Shown here: positions 26,372 through 35,579 of the stretch, piece after piece
Layout: every line of letters starts with the position of its first letter
Numbering within the stretch: position 1 is the stretch's first letter
Source of the DNA: Pelethenecus sp045127955
Lineage (GTDB): Bacteria; Bacillota_I; Bacilli_A; Acholeplasmatales; Anaeroplasmataceae
Direction of reading: 5' to 3'
Length of the DNA stretch: 64,000 nucleotides
NCBI GenBank assembly: GCA_045127955.1
Contig: JBGVRA010000030.1
Coordinates: forward strand, 33,163 to 97,162
Position numbers and translations under genes: made by a program
Notes under the pieces: model-generated
Told to the model about the DNA's origin: nothing
The model's input: only the letters and a program-made list of their open reading frames with translations
Databases searched by the model: none

Positions 26372-28201
26372 ATGCCGTTTTTACCGTTAACTGTAGAAGA
26401 GATGCATAAATATGGATGGGAACAACCGGATTTTGTGTATGTTATTGGCGATGCATATGTTGATCATCCTTCATTTGGGCCAGCTATTATATCAAGAACT
26501 TTAGAAAATTTTGGATATAAGGTATGTATTATATCTCAGCCTGATATTAATAATAATAGTGATTTTAAGAGATTTGGTAAACCTAGACTTGGTTTTTTGA
26601 TTTGTGCTGGTAATATTGATTCGATGGTTGATCATTATTCTGTTAGTAAAAAAAGAAGAAATAAAGATTATTATACACCTGGTGGTGTGATGGGAAAAAG
26701 ACCTGATAGGGCTTTAATTAGATATTCATCTAAATTAAGAGAGCTATATCCTGATAGTCCTATTTTAATTGGTGGGATTGAAGCATCTTTAAGAAGATTA
26801 AATCATTATGATTATTGGGATAATTCAGTTAGAAGATCAATACTTTTAGATTCTAAGGCTGATTTATTAATGTATGGTATGGGTGAAAAGACTATTGTTC
26901 AAGTGGCTGATGCCTTAGATTCTGGTCTTGACGTTAAAGATATTATTTATATTAGAAATACTGTTTGGAAGACTAAAGATATTGATATGTTACCTTCTAA
27001 TGCCATTTATTTACCTAGTTATGATGAGGTTTTAGCTGATAAATTAAATTATGTTAAGTCTTTTCAAATTCAATATAAAAATACTGATGCGTTTACTGGT
27101 AAACCTTTAGTAGAAAAATATAGAAATTTATTTGTTGTCCAAAATCCGCCTGAGTTTCCTTTGTCTACTGAAGAAATGGATGCAACTTATGCTTTACCAT
27201 ATATGCGTGCTACTCATCCTTTACTTGAAGCACAAGGGCATGTACCTGCGATAGATGAAGTGAAGTTTTCAGTTATTTCTAATCGTGGGTGTTTTGGTGG
27301 ATGTCACTTTTGTGCACTTACTATGCATCAAGGTAGACTTATTCAATCAAGAAGCAAAGAATCAATTATTGATGAAGTTAAAATGATTTCTAAAGATAAG
27401 GATTTTAAAGGATATATTCATGATATTGGTGGTCCTACTGCTAATTTTTATCGTCCTTCATGTTCTAAGCAAATTGAACATGGTGTTTGTACATCTAAAG
27501 AATGTTTAGGTATGAATCCTTGTAAGAATTTAGAAGTAGATCATAGCGAGTATTTAGATATTTTAAAAGAAGCTAGAAAACTTCCTGGTATCAAGAAAGT
27601 TTTTGTTAGATCTGGTTTAAGATATGATTATATTATGTATGATAAAAATAAGGAATTTTTTGAAGAGTTAGTTAAATATCATATTTCAGGACAATTAAAG
27701 GTGGCTCCTGAACATGTTGATGATAGGGTACTTGTTAGAATGGGAAAACCATCAAGAGAGTTATATGATAAATTTGTTAAAGAATATTATGATTTAAATC
27801 AAAAACATAATATGAATCAATTTTTGGTTCCATATCTTATGAGTAGTCATCCTGGTTCAACTTTAGATGCAGCTATTAATTTGGCTGAGTATTTACGTGA
27901 TACTGGCCATATGCCTGAACAAGTTCAAGATTTCTATCCTACTCCAGGTACAGCTTCAACTTGTATGTATTATACTGGTATTGATCCGTTTACTAATGAG
28001 GAAGTATATGTTGAACGTGATCCTCATGGTAAGGCGATGCAACGAGCTTTAATGCAGTATAAGCTTCCTCAAAATTATGATTTAGTTTATGAAGCGTTAA
28101 CTAAGGCTAAAAGATTAGATTTAATTGGATATGGTAAGAAATGTTTAATTAAACCTAAAGAAGATAAGAAAGTAAATTATAGATATAAAAGAAGTAAGTG
28201 A
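26372..28201 (+). CDS. ygiQ: YgiQ-family radical SAM protein
   Basis: A 609-residue member of the UPF0313/YgiQ family, widely conserved and of unknown reaction. The N-terminus (FLPLTVEEMHKYGWEQPDFV) is diagnostic. A cobalamin-binding-like region precedes the radical SAM core, whose [4Fe-4S] cysteines are in RGCFGGCHFCALT (about 307-319). The C-terminal block VQDFYPTPGTASTCMYYTG is also typical. The length matches the family. It is separated by 11 bases from the lipoprotein and followed within 10 bases by a small membrane protein, so it sits in a malL-led run, though its role there is probably unrelated to sugar use. Confidence 0.92.
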   Translation: MPFLPLTVEEMHKYGWEQPDFVYVIGDAYVDHPSFGPAIISRTLENFGYKVCIISQPDINNNSDFKRFGKPRLGFLICAGNIDSMVDHYSVSKKRRNKDYYTPGGVMGKRPDRALIRYSSKLRELYPDSPILIGGIEASLRRLNHYDYWDNSVRRSILLDSKADLLMYGMGEKTIVQVADALDSGLDVKDIIYIRNTVWKTKDIDMLPSNAIYLPSYDEVLADKLNYVKSFQIQYKNTDAFTGKPLVEKYRNLFVVQNPPEFPLSTEEMDATYALPYMRATHPLLEAQGHVPAIDEVKFSVISNRGCFGGCHFCALTMHQGRLIQSRSKESIIDEVKMISKDKDFKGYIHDIGGPTANFYRPSCSKQIEHGVCTSKECLGMNPCKNLEVDHSEYLDILKEARKLPGIKKVFVRSGLRYDYIMYDKNKEFFEELVKYHISGQLKVAPEHVDDRVLVRMGKPSRELYDKFVKEYYDLNQKHNMNQFLVPYLMSSHPGSTLDAAINLAEYLRDTGHMPEQVQDFYPTPGTASTCMYYTGIDPFTNEEVYVERDPHGKAMQRALMQYKLPQNYDLVYEALTKAKRLDLIGYGKKCLIKPKEDKKVNYRYKRSK

Positions 28202-28206
28202 TAAAA

Positions 28207-28617
28207 ATGAAAAGATATAATGTAGCTATAGATAAATTATTTTTTATCATTTGGATTCCCCTTTTAATTTTCATGATAATTTCTACTGTTTTATCTTTTA
28301 ATCATTTAGGAAGTTTTATTTTGTTATTGTCAGTAGATATTTTTGTATTTTATTTTATGTTTTCATCATTAAGTGGTTATGTTAAACTTTATGATGATTA
28401 TATGTATATAAAATTTGGATTTATTATTAAAAGAAAAATAGAATATAAAGATATTAGAGATGTTATTAAAGAAAGAAAAGTATATTCAACTTCTTATTTA
28501 TCTTTAAAAAATGCAGTAGAACATATAGTTATTAAATATAATAAATATGATGATGTTACTGTGAGTGTTAAAGAAAATGATGATTTAATTAATGAATTAA
28601 AAAAGCGTATTAATTAG
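28207..28617 (+). CDS. Small membrane protein with PH-like domain
   Basis: 136 residues: two adjacent membrane helices (about 10-55, with IIWIPLLIFMIISTVL and FILLLSVDIFVFYFMF) followed by a cytoplasmic beta-rich part (VKLYDDYMYIKFGFIIKRKI ... DIRDVI) that looks like the bacterial PH domain of YdbT/YyaB-type proteins. The ATG at 28,207 lies 5 bases after the YgiQ stop. An in-frame GTG at 28,198 overlapping that stop (GTGA) is an alternative start adding three residues; neither has a strong ribosome binding site, consistent with coupling to ygiQ. Function unknown. Confidence 0.7.
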   Translation: MKRYNVAIDKLFFIIWIPLLIFMIISTVLSFNHLGSFILLLSVDIFVFYFMFSSLSGYVKLYDDYMYIKFGFIIKRKIEYKDIRDVIKERKVYSTSYLSLKNAVEHIVIKYNKYDDVTVSVKENDDLINELKKRIN

Positions 28618-28632
28618 TTTTGTGGTGATAAT

Positions 28633-30369
28633 ATGGTTATTACATTTGAAAATGTTTCATTTAAATATATTGAAAAAAAATTATTAGATAATGTATCTTT
28701 TTCGATTACTGATAGTGATAAGATTGGTGTTGTTGGTGTTAATGGCACAGGTAAAACTACACTTCTTAAGCTTATTACTGGTTTAGAAAAACCTGTTAGT
28801 GGGACTATTATTAAAAGTGGTGGAATGATTTTAAATATGCTTCCCCAAAATCCTTTCTTTCCTATTGGTAGTAAGATTATTGATTGTGTAATGAATAACT
28901 CAACTAAAGAACATCCGATAATGGAATATGAAGCTAAATCAATACTGTCTAAATTAGGATTAAATGATTATGATGGTGTTGTTGATTATTTAAGTGGTGG
29001 CCAGAAGAAAAGATTAGCATTAGCTATTTGTTTGGTTACTTATGCAGATATTTTAATTTTAGATGAGCCTACTAACCATTTAGATAATGATTTGATTTTA
29101 TGGTTAGAAAAGTTTTTAATTAAATGGAAACGTGGACTTATTATGGTTACTCATGATCGTTATTTTTTACAAAGAGTTTGTAATAAGATGATGGAAATTG
29201 ATTTTGGTAAAGTTTATTTATATGAAGCTAATTATGATAAGTTTTTAGAACTTAAAGCTAAAAGATTAGAAGATGAAGCTAAATATGCTTTAAAACTTAA
29301 ATCTATTTTGAAAAAAGAAACTGAATGGATGAATAAGGGTGTTGAAGCTAGACGCACTAAGAGTAAGAGTAGAATTGAAAGATTTGAAGAATTATCTAAG
29401 ATTGAATTTAATGAAACAAAAGAAATGAGTTTCACTTCTAAAAGTAAATATTTAGGTAAGAAAATTATTGAAATGAAAAATGGTTGTAAGGCTTTTGGTG
29501 ATAAAGTTTTATTTAATGATTTATCTTTTACTTTAAATAGAGGCGATATTATTGGTATTGTTGGTGAAAATGGTGCTGGTAAGACTACTTTATTTAAGAT
29601 TTTAATGGGACTTGAATCATTAGATAGTGGCCAATTGATTTTAGGTGAATCTTTAAATATTGGTTATTTTGCTCAAAATTTAGAGTTGATTGACCCTGAA
29701 ATTAGAGTGATTGATTATATTGAAGAAGAACAAAAACTTATTGAAACTTTAGATGGTGTTATTACTTCTAGTGATTTACTTGATCGTTTTTTATTTGATG
29801 ATGAATTAAAATATTCTAAGGTTAAGATGCTTTCTGGTGGTGAACAAAGAAGACTCCAACTTATTAGAGTTTTAATGAAGAACCCTAATGTTTTAATATT
29901 AGATGAGCCTACTAATGATTTAGATATTTATACGATTGAGATTTTAGAAGATTATTTAGAAAATTTTAAAGGTCCTATTTTACTTATTAGTCATGATAGG
30001 TATTTCTTAGATAAATTAACTAACAAATTATTTGTTTTTGATAATTGTTATATAAAAGAATATATTATCTCTTTTAGTAAGTATTTAGAAATTGATAAGA
30101 TTGTTGTTAAAGAAAATAATATTAAGGGAAAACCTATTAAAAATAAGATGCCTACTAATTTAAGAAACGAATATAATAGATTAAATGAAGATATTCCTAA
30201 ATTAGAAGAAGAAATAAGTAATATAAAATTAGAATTAAGTAAAGAATCTACTGATTATCATAAGATATTAGAGTTACAAGCTAAAATTGATGAAAAAGAA
30301 ATAATTTTAGATGAGTCTATTAATAGATTGTTTGAATTAGAAGAAATTAAATCAAGTTATGATGGATAA
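28633..30369 (+). CDS. ABC-F family ATPase (ribosome-associated type)
   Basis: A 578-residue soluble protein with two ABC domains and no membrane segments. Walker A motifs are GVNGTGKTTLL (about 36) and GENGAGKTTLF (about 314), signatures LSGGQKKRLAL and LSGGEQRRLQL, and Walker B ILILDEPTNHLD and VLILDEPTNDLD. A charged linker (about 195-280) corresponds to the P-site tRNA interaction motif, and the last 75 residues form a Lys/Glu-rich coiled coil. This arrangement fits the Uup/YdiF branch, translation factors acting on stalled ribosomes. Antibiotic-resistance ABC-F proteins have the same layout, so resistance cannot be excluded, but housekeeping is likelier. A terminator overlaps the stop. 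Confidence 0.9.
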   Translation: MVITFENVSFKYIEKKLLDNVSFSITDSDKIGVVGVNGTGKTTLLKLITGLEKPVSGTIIKSGGMILNMLPQNPFFPIGSKIIDCVMNNSTKEHPIMEYEAKSILSKLGLNDYDGVVDYLSGGQKKRLALAICLVTYADILILDEPTNHLDNDLILWLEKFLIKWKRGLIMVTHDRYFLQRVCNKMMEIDFGKVYLYEANYDKFLELKAKRLEDEAKYALKLKSILKKETEWMNKGVEARRTKSKSRIERFEELSKIEFNETKEMSFTSKSKYLGKKIIEMKNGCKAFGDKVLFNDLSFTLNRGDIIGIVGENGAGKTTLFKILMGLESLDSGQLILGESLNIGYFAQNLELIDPEIRVIDYIEEEQKLIETLDGVITSSDLLDRFLFDDELKYSKVKMLSGGEQRRLQLIRVLMKNPNVLILDEPTNDLDIYTIEILEDYLENFKGPILLISHDRYFLDKLTNKLFVFDNCYIKEYIISFSKYLEIDKIVVKENNIKGKPIKNKMPTNLRNEYNRLNEDIPKLEEEISNIKLELSKESTDYHKILELQAKIDEKEIILDESINRLFELEEIKSSYDG

Positions 30370-30389
30370 AGATGAGTTTTCTCATCTTT
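30368..30389 (+). terminator. Terminator after the ABC-F gene
   Basis: 9-bp stem AAAGATGAG / CTCATCTTT with a TTTT loop starting at the stop codon. The following T tract is interrupted (ATCTTTT), so strength is moderate. Confidence 0.7.
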
Positions 30390-30393
30390 ATCT

Positions 30394-30655
30394 TTTAAAG
30401 AAATAACAGATGTTATTAGAATTGATGAATTGATTTCTTATATGAACAATGGATATTATTCAATTAATAGGTTATTTAAATATATTATATAGAATAAAAA
30501 ACAGTTTTGTTATCTAAAAAAAATTAGAATTTCAAGAAACTTAAGTCAAAATGATTTAGCTATTTATATTGACATTCCAATTCGAACAATTCAATCGTAA
30601 AAAAGATATCAATAAAGCTAAGGTTTTAGTATGTGATATTAAAGACTTGACTTAA
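30394..30655 (+). pseudogene. Degenerate XRE/HTH_3 regulator gene
   Basis: Translation in shifting frames gives a recognisable small helix-turn-helix protein: ITDVIRIDELISYMNNGYYS, then IRISRNLSQNDLAIYIDIP plus IRTIQS, then DINKAKVLVCDIKDLT. It has a TAG after YII, a TAA where the usual RTIQxWExG motif should continue (TGG to TAA), a frameshift before DINKA, and an apparent deletion inside the last helix. There is no start or ribosome binding site. Such short XRE proteins are common in gut Bacillota. It fills most of the 358-base gap before gdhA, where I see nothing else except a weak -10-like TGTGATAAAAT at about 30,690-30,700. Confidence 0.7.
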
Positions 30656-30727
30656 AAAAATATAATTTATCTTTAAATGGTTAATTATTTGTGATAAAAT
30701 TTATATATTAAAAAAAGGATGGTGTTA

Positions 30728-32077
30728 ATGATGTTTAAGACTGATTATGTTAGTAATGTTTATAATGATTTAGTTAAGAAAAATCCTTATGAGACTGAAT
30801 TTTTACAGGCTGCAGAAGAGATATTATCTTCTTTAGAACCTTATGTTATTCAAAATCCTGAAATTGAAAAAAATAAGATTTTAGATAGATTTGTTGAGCC
30901 TGAAAGATTTATTCAATTTAGAGTTTCATGGGTTGATGATCAAGGCTCTGTTCAAGTAAATAGAGGATATAGAGTTCAATATAATTCGGCTATTGGTCCT
31001 TATAAAGGTGGTATTAGATTTCATCCTAGTGTAAATGCTTCGATTATTAAATTTTTAGGGTTAGAACAAGTGTTGAAAAATTCTTTAACTTCACTTCCTA
31101 TGGGTGGAGGAAAAGGTGGTTCTGACTTTGATCCTAAGGGGAAAAGTGATAGAGAAATTATGGCTTTTTGTCAAGCTTTTATGACTGAGCTATATCGTCA
31201 TATTGGTTCTTTTACTGATGTTCCTGCAGGTGATATTGGGGTCGGAGCTAAAGAAGTAGGTTATATGTTTGGTCAGTATAAAAGAATTTGTAATGAATAT
31301 ACAGGTGTTTTAACTGGTAAGGGGATTTCTTATGGAGGATCTTTAGCTAGACGTGAGGCTACTGGATATGGTTTATGTTATTTTACTAATGAAGCTTTAA
31401 AAGTTATGAAAAATGAATCTTTTGTTGGTAAGAAGGTTATTGTTTCTGGGTCTGGTAATGTCGCGATATACGCGTGTGAAAAAGCTTATGCCTTAGGTGG
31501 TAAGGTTATTGCGATGAGTGATTCTAATGGTTATATTTATGATGAAAGTGGTATTGATTTAGCTTTAATTAAAGAATTAAAAGAAGTTAAAAAGGCAAGA
31601 ATTAAAGAATATGTAAGTATTCATCCTAATGCTTTATATGTTGAGGGTTCAAAAGGTATTTGGAGTATTCCTTGTGATATTGCACTGCCTTGTGCTACTC
31701 AAAATGAGATAGATTTAGAATCTGCTAAGATGTTAGTTAATAATGGTGTTATTGCGGTATGCGAGGGTGCTAATATGCCTTCAACTAATGAAGCTAGTAA
31801 ATATTTTATAGATAATAAGATTATATATGGACCTGCAAAGGCTGCAAATGCAGGTGGTGTTGCAACTTCAGGTTTAGAAATGACTCAAAATTCAATGAGA
31901 TTATCTTGGAGTTTTGATGAAGTAGATGCTAAATTAAAAGATATTATGATTAATATTTTTAATAATGTTTATAATACTGCTAAAGAATTAGGTAATCCTT
32001 ATGATACTTTAAGTGGTGCTAATATTGCTGGATTTAAGAAGGTTTGTGAGGCAATGCTTCAAGAAGGTGTATTTTAA
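30728..32077 (+). CDS. gdhA: NADP-type glutamate dehydrogenase
   Basis: Assimilates ammonium by reductive amination of 2-oxoglutarate. At 449 residues it has the size of hexameric GDH-1 enzymes. Signatures: the catalytic Lys region LTSLPMGGGKGGSDFDPKGK, the Asp in VPAGDIGVGAKEVG, the Rossmann core VIVSGSGNVAIYACEKA, and CEGANMPSTNEA. Three in-frame ATGs (30,719, 30,728, 30,731) are available; I use 30,728, which leaves AAAGGATGG as a properly spaced ribosome binding site. It is monocistronic, closed by a terminator shared with the convergent ABC permease. Coenzyme choice is inferred from overall similarity to the NADP-dependent class. Confidence 0.94.
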   Translation: MMFKTDYVSNVYNDLVKKNPYETEFLQAAEEILSSLEPYVIQNPEIEKNKILDRFVEPERFIQFRVSWVDDQGSVQVNRGYRVQYNSAIGPYKGGIRFHPSVNASIIKFLGLEQVLKNSLTSLPMGGGKGGSDFDPKGKSDREIMAFCQAFMTELYRHIGSFTDVPAGDIGVGAKEVGYMFGQYKRICNEYTGVLTGKGISYGGSLARREATGYGLCYFTNEALKVMKNESFVGKKVIVSGSGNVAIYACEKAYALGGKVIAMSDSNGYIYDESGIDLALIKELKEVKKARIKEYVSIHPNALYVEGSKGIWSIPCDIALPCATQNEIDLESAKMLVNNGVIAVCEGANMPSTNEASKYFIDNKIIYGPAKAANAGGVATSGLEMTQNSMRLSWSFDEVDAKLKDIMINIFNNVYNTAKELGNPYDTLSGANIAGFKKVCEAMLQEGVF

Positions 32078-32088
32078 TAGATAAGAAA

Positions 32089-32110
32089 AAGCCAATCAGA
32101 AGATTGGCTT
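32089..32110. terminator. Bidirectional terminator between gdhA and the convergent ABC permease
   Basis: AAGCCAATC / GATTGGCTT stem with an AGAA loop, flanked by an A run on the left and a T-rich stretch on the right. The minus-strand gene stops exactly at its edge, so one hairpin serves both genes. Confidence 0.85.
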
Positions 32111-32942
32111 ATATTCTTTTTGTATTTCTTTTAATACTTATGATTGAAATTATTGTACATATAAATATTATTGATAATAAAACAATTAAACAAGGTAAGA
32201 ATGGAGTTTCATAGATTTCTCTTAGATTTTGTGGTTTTACAATTCCTGTGTTTGTTGGGTCATAGTATCTAGCTAGATCTCGCATGTTTACAACTTGTCC
32301 TAGGGCACCTAAACTCCATTTTGAGATTGTTATTATACTTACCCATTCTATTGATTTTGGCAAGTCATCTAATGCACCTGATAATACAACTTGGCTTATT
32401 ATTAAGAATAATACAGGTAAGACTGCACTTTCACTGTTTTTTAAGACTGATGATATCATTATTCCAAAAGAAGTAGATGCCATGTAGGTTAAGAATATAA
32501 TTATATAAAATAATAATATGGTTTGAAATTCTTTTCCAGGATCATAATTTATGTCTAAATATAATAATACACCTGTTACAATTATTAATGTTTGAAACAA
32601 ACATATTATACTTTGAACTGTTATTTTACTTAAGATATATGATATTGGATTTAATCCTGCATCATATTCTCTTTTTAAGATGTCTCTTTCTTTACATACT
32701 TCGCGATATGAATTTAGGATTGCCATTGTTATGGCGATTGTAACTATAACAAATAGTGTCATCATAGCATTATAGTATGTGAAATCTTTTTTGCAGGTTA
32801 AAAAGATTATTAATAGCATGATTGGAGCTTGTAAAATAAGGGTTATAAACGATAATTTATCAGATAATATGATTGATATATAGCGATATGTCATCGCAAA
32901 ATAATGAAGAGTATTCATTTTAAATTTTTCAAAAAATCTCAT
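32109..32942 (-). CDS. ABC-2 type transporter permease (ABCG-like)
   Basis: A 277-residue membrane protein with an N-terminal cytoplasmic helix followed by six hydrophobic segments (for example FITLILQAPIMLLIIFLT and LPCLIVLLSIIFICTIISII) and a conserved-looking amphipathic KERDILKREYDAGL loop, the connecting helix typical of ABCG/ABC-2 exporters. It overlaps the upstream FHA-ABC gene by four bases (ATGA), so the two products are made together and should form one exporter. An extracellular loop lies between the last two helices. The substrate is unknown; lipids, glycolipids or drugs are the usual cargo of this class. Confidence 0.87.
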   Translation of the reverse strand: MRFFEKFKMNTLHYFAMTYRYISIILSDKLSFITLILQAPIMLLIIFLTCKKDFTYYNAMMTLFVIVTIAITMAILNSYREVCKERDILKREYDAGLNPISYILSKITVQSIICLFQTLIIVTGVLLYLDINYDPGKEFQTILLFYIIIFLTYMASTSFGIMISSVLKNSESAVLPVLFLIISQVVLSGALDDLPKSIEWVSIITISKWSLGALGQVVNMRDLARYYDPTNTGIVKPQNLREIYETPFLPCLIVLLSIIFICTIISIISIKRNTKRI

Positions 32943-34372
32943 TTTAAATCACCATCATAAATCGTATTTAGTTGTTTAATTGTATCTTTATAGTTTAAAG
33001 TTTTTTGATATTTTTTTTCATATGTTAAAGTATTTTCTATTGTTGATAACATATTAAAAATAGCCCCGAATTTCTTTGATTTAAAGAATGTAGCTACTTT
33101 TGCTGGTTCTCCATAATAACAAAGATGTCCGTTTGTACCTAAGAATGCTATTTTATCAAATCTATCTACATTTTCCATATTATGGGTTATTACCACTACT
33201 GTTCTACCACTTCTTGAAATCTTATATAATAATTCGGTTATTTCATAGTCTAAATCAGGAGATAGTCCACTTGTTGGTTCGTCTAAAAATAAGATTTTTG
33301 GGTTACTCATTAACTCCATTGCGATACTTACTCTTTTTCTTTGACCGCCTGATAATTTACTTACTCTTAGATGCATTTGGTTTGTTAAACTAACATCATC
33401 TAAGACTTTTTTTATCATTTCATCTATTTCAGTTTTTGTAAGTCTATGTCTCATTTTAATAAAAGAGTAGAAGTATAAGGTTTTATAGACTGTAAGATTA
33501 TCGTGCATTATGTCTTTTTGAGGGACATAACCAACTATTTTTTGATATGAATTTTTAAATGTGTAGTAATCATTTAAATCGTAATAAATCTTACCTGCTG
33601 TAGCTTTTCTTCTGGCTGTAATAGCATCTAAAAGTGTGGTTTTTCCTGTTCCACTACCTCCTATAATTGCTACAAACTCACCTTCATTAATTGTAAATGT
33701 TATATCATTTAAGATGTTTATTGGTTTTTTTGTCCATGAATCCATAACGGTTTTAGTAACATTAAGGATATCTACTCTTATTCCTTCTTTAGGTGTTGAC
33801 CATAGTAATCTTTGTGAAGAATACATAAATGCAACTCCAGGAATTGAGATAATATCGCCATCTTCTAAGATTTTACTACGTCTTTTTTTGCCGTTTATGT
33901 AAAGTCCATTTGAACTGTTTAAATCTTCAATATAACATGTGTTTCCATCATGAATTATTCTTGTATTAAATAAGTCTATTTGAGGATTATCTATTACTAA
34001 ATCATTACCTATTTTCCTTCCAATTGTAAAGACTGTATTTACTGCTAAATCTTGGGTGTATTTCATTGATTTTTCAACAATTATTGGTTTATATGGTAAT
34101 GTTTTTATTAATGTTATTGATATATTTTCTATTTTAATAGGTTTATGATATTTTAGTTTATATGTTTTTTTCTTGTTTATTTTTTTATTTTTGTAATAAA
34201 CTGTTTTATCTAATGATGTATTAAAAATCCATTGTTCATCAACTTTTAAGAAGGTAATATGTCCATCTGCATCTATATTTATTTGTTCATTTTTTCCAGC
34301 TATGATTTTATTTATGTAATTTCCATCTACAAAATAAAAATCATCTTTTGATGTTGCTATTTTAAAAAACAT
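32939..34372 (-). CDS. FHA-domain ABC exporter ATPase
   Basis: A 477-residue fusion. The middle of the N-terminal half is a forkhead-associated domain (TIGRKIGNDLVIDNPQI ... IEDLNSSNGLYINGKK), which binds phosphothreonine peptides. The first 90 residues look like a second, weaker FHA-type sandwich. The C-terminal ABC domain has Walker A GGSGTGKTTLL, signature LSGGQRKRVSI and Walker B ILFLDEPTSGL, of the ABCG type. Family knowledge: FHA-ABC exporters such as mycobacterial Rv1747 are switched by Ser/Thr kinases, so the same control is likely here, although no kinase gene is in the window. Strong ribosome binding site AAGGAGGT before the ATG. Confidence 0.92.
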   Translation of the reverse strand: MFFKIATSKDDFYFVDGNYINKIIAGKNEQINIDADGHITFLKVDEQWIFNTSLDKTVYYKNKKINKKKTYKLKYHKPIKIENISITLIKTLPYKPIIVEKSMKYTQDLAVNTVFTIGRKIGNDLVIDNPQIDLFNTRIIHDGNTCYIEDLNSSNGLYINGKKRRSKILEDGDIISIPGVAFMYSSQRLLWSTPKEGIRVDILNVTKTVMDSWTKKPINILNDITFTINEGEFVAIIGGSGTGKTTLLDAITARRKATAGKIYYDLNDYYTFKNSYQKIVGYVPQKDIMHDNLTVYKTLYFYSFIKMRHRLTKTEIDEMIKKVLDDVSLTNQMHLRVSKLSGGQRKRVSIAMELMSNPKILFLDEPTSGLSPDLDYEITELLYKISRSGRTVVVITHNMENVDRFDKIAFLGTNGHLCYYGEPAKVATFFKSKKFGAIFNMLSTIENTLTYEKKYQKTLNYKDTIKQLNTIYDGDLK

Positions 34373-34446
34373 AAAATGTTACCTCCTTTTGTTTATATTA
34401 TATTATAAAAATGTTTGAAAAAAAAGTTTTAAACTGATGAAAATGG

Positions 34447-34475
34447 TTTACTAGTTTAAATAAATTTGTTAAAAT
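34447..34475 (+). promoter_or_regulatory. Probable promoter of the DHH phosphoesterase gene
   Basis: TTTACT (34,447-34,452), 17-bp spacer ending in TGT, then TAAAAT (34,470-34,475): an extended -10 promoter. It makes the in-frame codon at 34,466 impossible as a start and supports the ATG at 34,505. Confidence 0.55.
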
Positions 34476-34504
34476 TTATATATAATATATATAAGGAGAC
34501 TATT

Positions 34505-35443
34505 ATGATTAAGAATTTGTTTACAAAAATTAAAGAATATAATACTATTATTATCCATAGACATTCAAGACCTGATTTAGATGCTATTGGAAGTCAAAGA
34601 GGTTTAGCTTTAACTTTAAAACATGCATATCCAGAAAAAAATATCTATGTAGTTGGTGATGTATCTAAAAAATATGAATTTTTAACTTTTATGGATGAAA
34701 TAGAAGATAGTGTTTATAATGATGCGTTAGTTATTATTACAGATGTTTCTGTTAAAAATATGGTTAGTGATTTAAGATATGAACTTGCAAAAGAAGTATT
34801 TATTATTGATCACCATAAAAATCCTTCTGATATTACTAGTAATGTTATTTCTGATACTTCAAGAATTGCAGCATGTGAACTTATTGCTGATATTTTATTA
34901 GAAGAAGGATATCATATTACTCCTGATGCTGCAACAGCATTTTATGGAGGTATTATAACTGATAGTGGAAGATTTCAATATGGTGAAACATCTTCAAAAA
35001 CTTTAAGAATTGCTGCTAAGTTACTAGATTTAGGTGCGGATAAAGAATATATTTATTCTAATATTTATACTGAAACACTTGCTGAAAGACAAGTTAAAAA
35101 TTATTTTGCTGCTAGATTTAATGTTACTGATGCTGGAGTTGCATATTTAAAAAATGGTGCTGAAGTTTTTGATATGTTTAACATTGATTTTTTCAGTGTA
35201 TCTCGTGGTATGGTTAATCTTATGGCAGGAATTGAAGAAGTTAAGATTTGGTGTAATTTTACTTATGATAAAACGACTGGAAAAGTTATAGGTGAGTTTA
35301 GAAGTAGAGGTATTTCAATTGTCCATATTGCTAAAAAATATGGTGGTGGTGGCCATGATCAAGCTTGTGGTGCTACTTTAGCTGATTTTGATGAGGCTGA
35401 TAGAGTGTTGGCTGATTTTGGTAGTTTATTAACTAATAATTAA
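34505..35443 (+). CDS. DHH/DHHA1 phosphoesterase (NrnA-like nanoRNase / pAp phosphatase)
   Basis: A 312-residue bifunctional-type phosphoesterase that degrades very short RNAs (nanoRNA) and/or pAp; related enzymes cleave cyclic dinucleotides. Mn2+-binding motifs are present: HRHSRPDLDAIGSQ (about 17-30), VIITDVS, the DHH box FIIDHHKNP (about 100), and the C-terminal DHHA1 glycine loop GGGGHDQACGA (about 280). Length and soluble character match NrnA rather than membrane GdpP. AAGGAG at 34,493 sets the start at 34,505. It is a single-gene unit with a terminator 13 bases after the stop. Confidence 0.9.
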   Translation: MIKNLFTKIKEYNTIIIHRHSRPDLDAIGSQRGLALTLKHAYPEKNIYVVGDVSKKYEFLTFMDEIEDSVYNDALVIITDVSVKNMVSDLRYELAKEVFIIDHHKNPSDITSNVISDTSRIAACELIADILLEEGYHITPDAATAFYGGIITDSGRFQYGETSSKTLRIAAKLLDLGADKEYIYSNIYTETLAERQVKNYFAARFNVTDAGVAYLKNGAEVFDMFNIDFFSVSRGMVNLMAGIEEVKIWCNFTYDKTTGKVIGEFRSRGISIVHIAKKYGGGGHDQACGATLADFDEADRVLADFGSLLTNN

Positions 35444-35455
35444 TATATTGTTATG

Positions 35456-35490
35456 ATAAACCAAGAAAATAAACTTGGTTTATTTTTTTA
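35456..35490 (+). terminator. Terminator after the DHH gene
   Basis: 10-bp stem ATAAACCAAG / CTTGGTTTAT with an 8-nt loop and a seven-T tail. Confidence 0.9.
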
Positions 35491-35520
35491 TTTATTATAC
35501 TTCGTATAAAGTTGAAAAAT

Positions 35521-35549
35521 TTGACTTATTATGGTATTATTAATATAAA
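35521..35549 (+). promoter_or_regulatory. Promoter of the mutSL operon
   Basis: TTGACT (35,521-35,526), 17-bp spacer, TATAAA (35,544-35,549), followed by a leader of about 25 nt with AAAGGTAGTGAT before the ATG at 35,580. All genes to aroQ are tightly spaced downstream of it. Confidence 0.7.
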
Positions 35550-35579
35550 CAATAATTGTGTATAAAAGGTAGTGATATT

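Noticed and set aside
28633..30369. Antibiotic-resistance ABC-F gene
   Set aside because: The layout with a long C-terminal coiled coil and chromosomal housekeeping context fits Uup/YdiF better; resistance cannot be read from the sequence.
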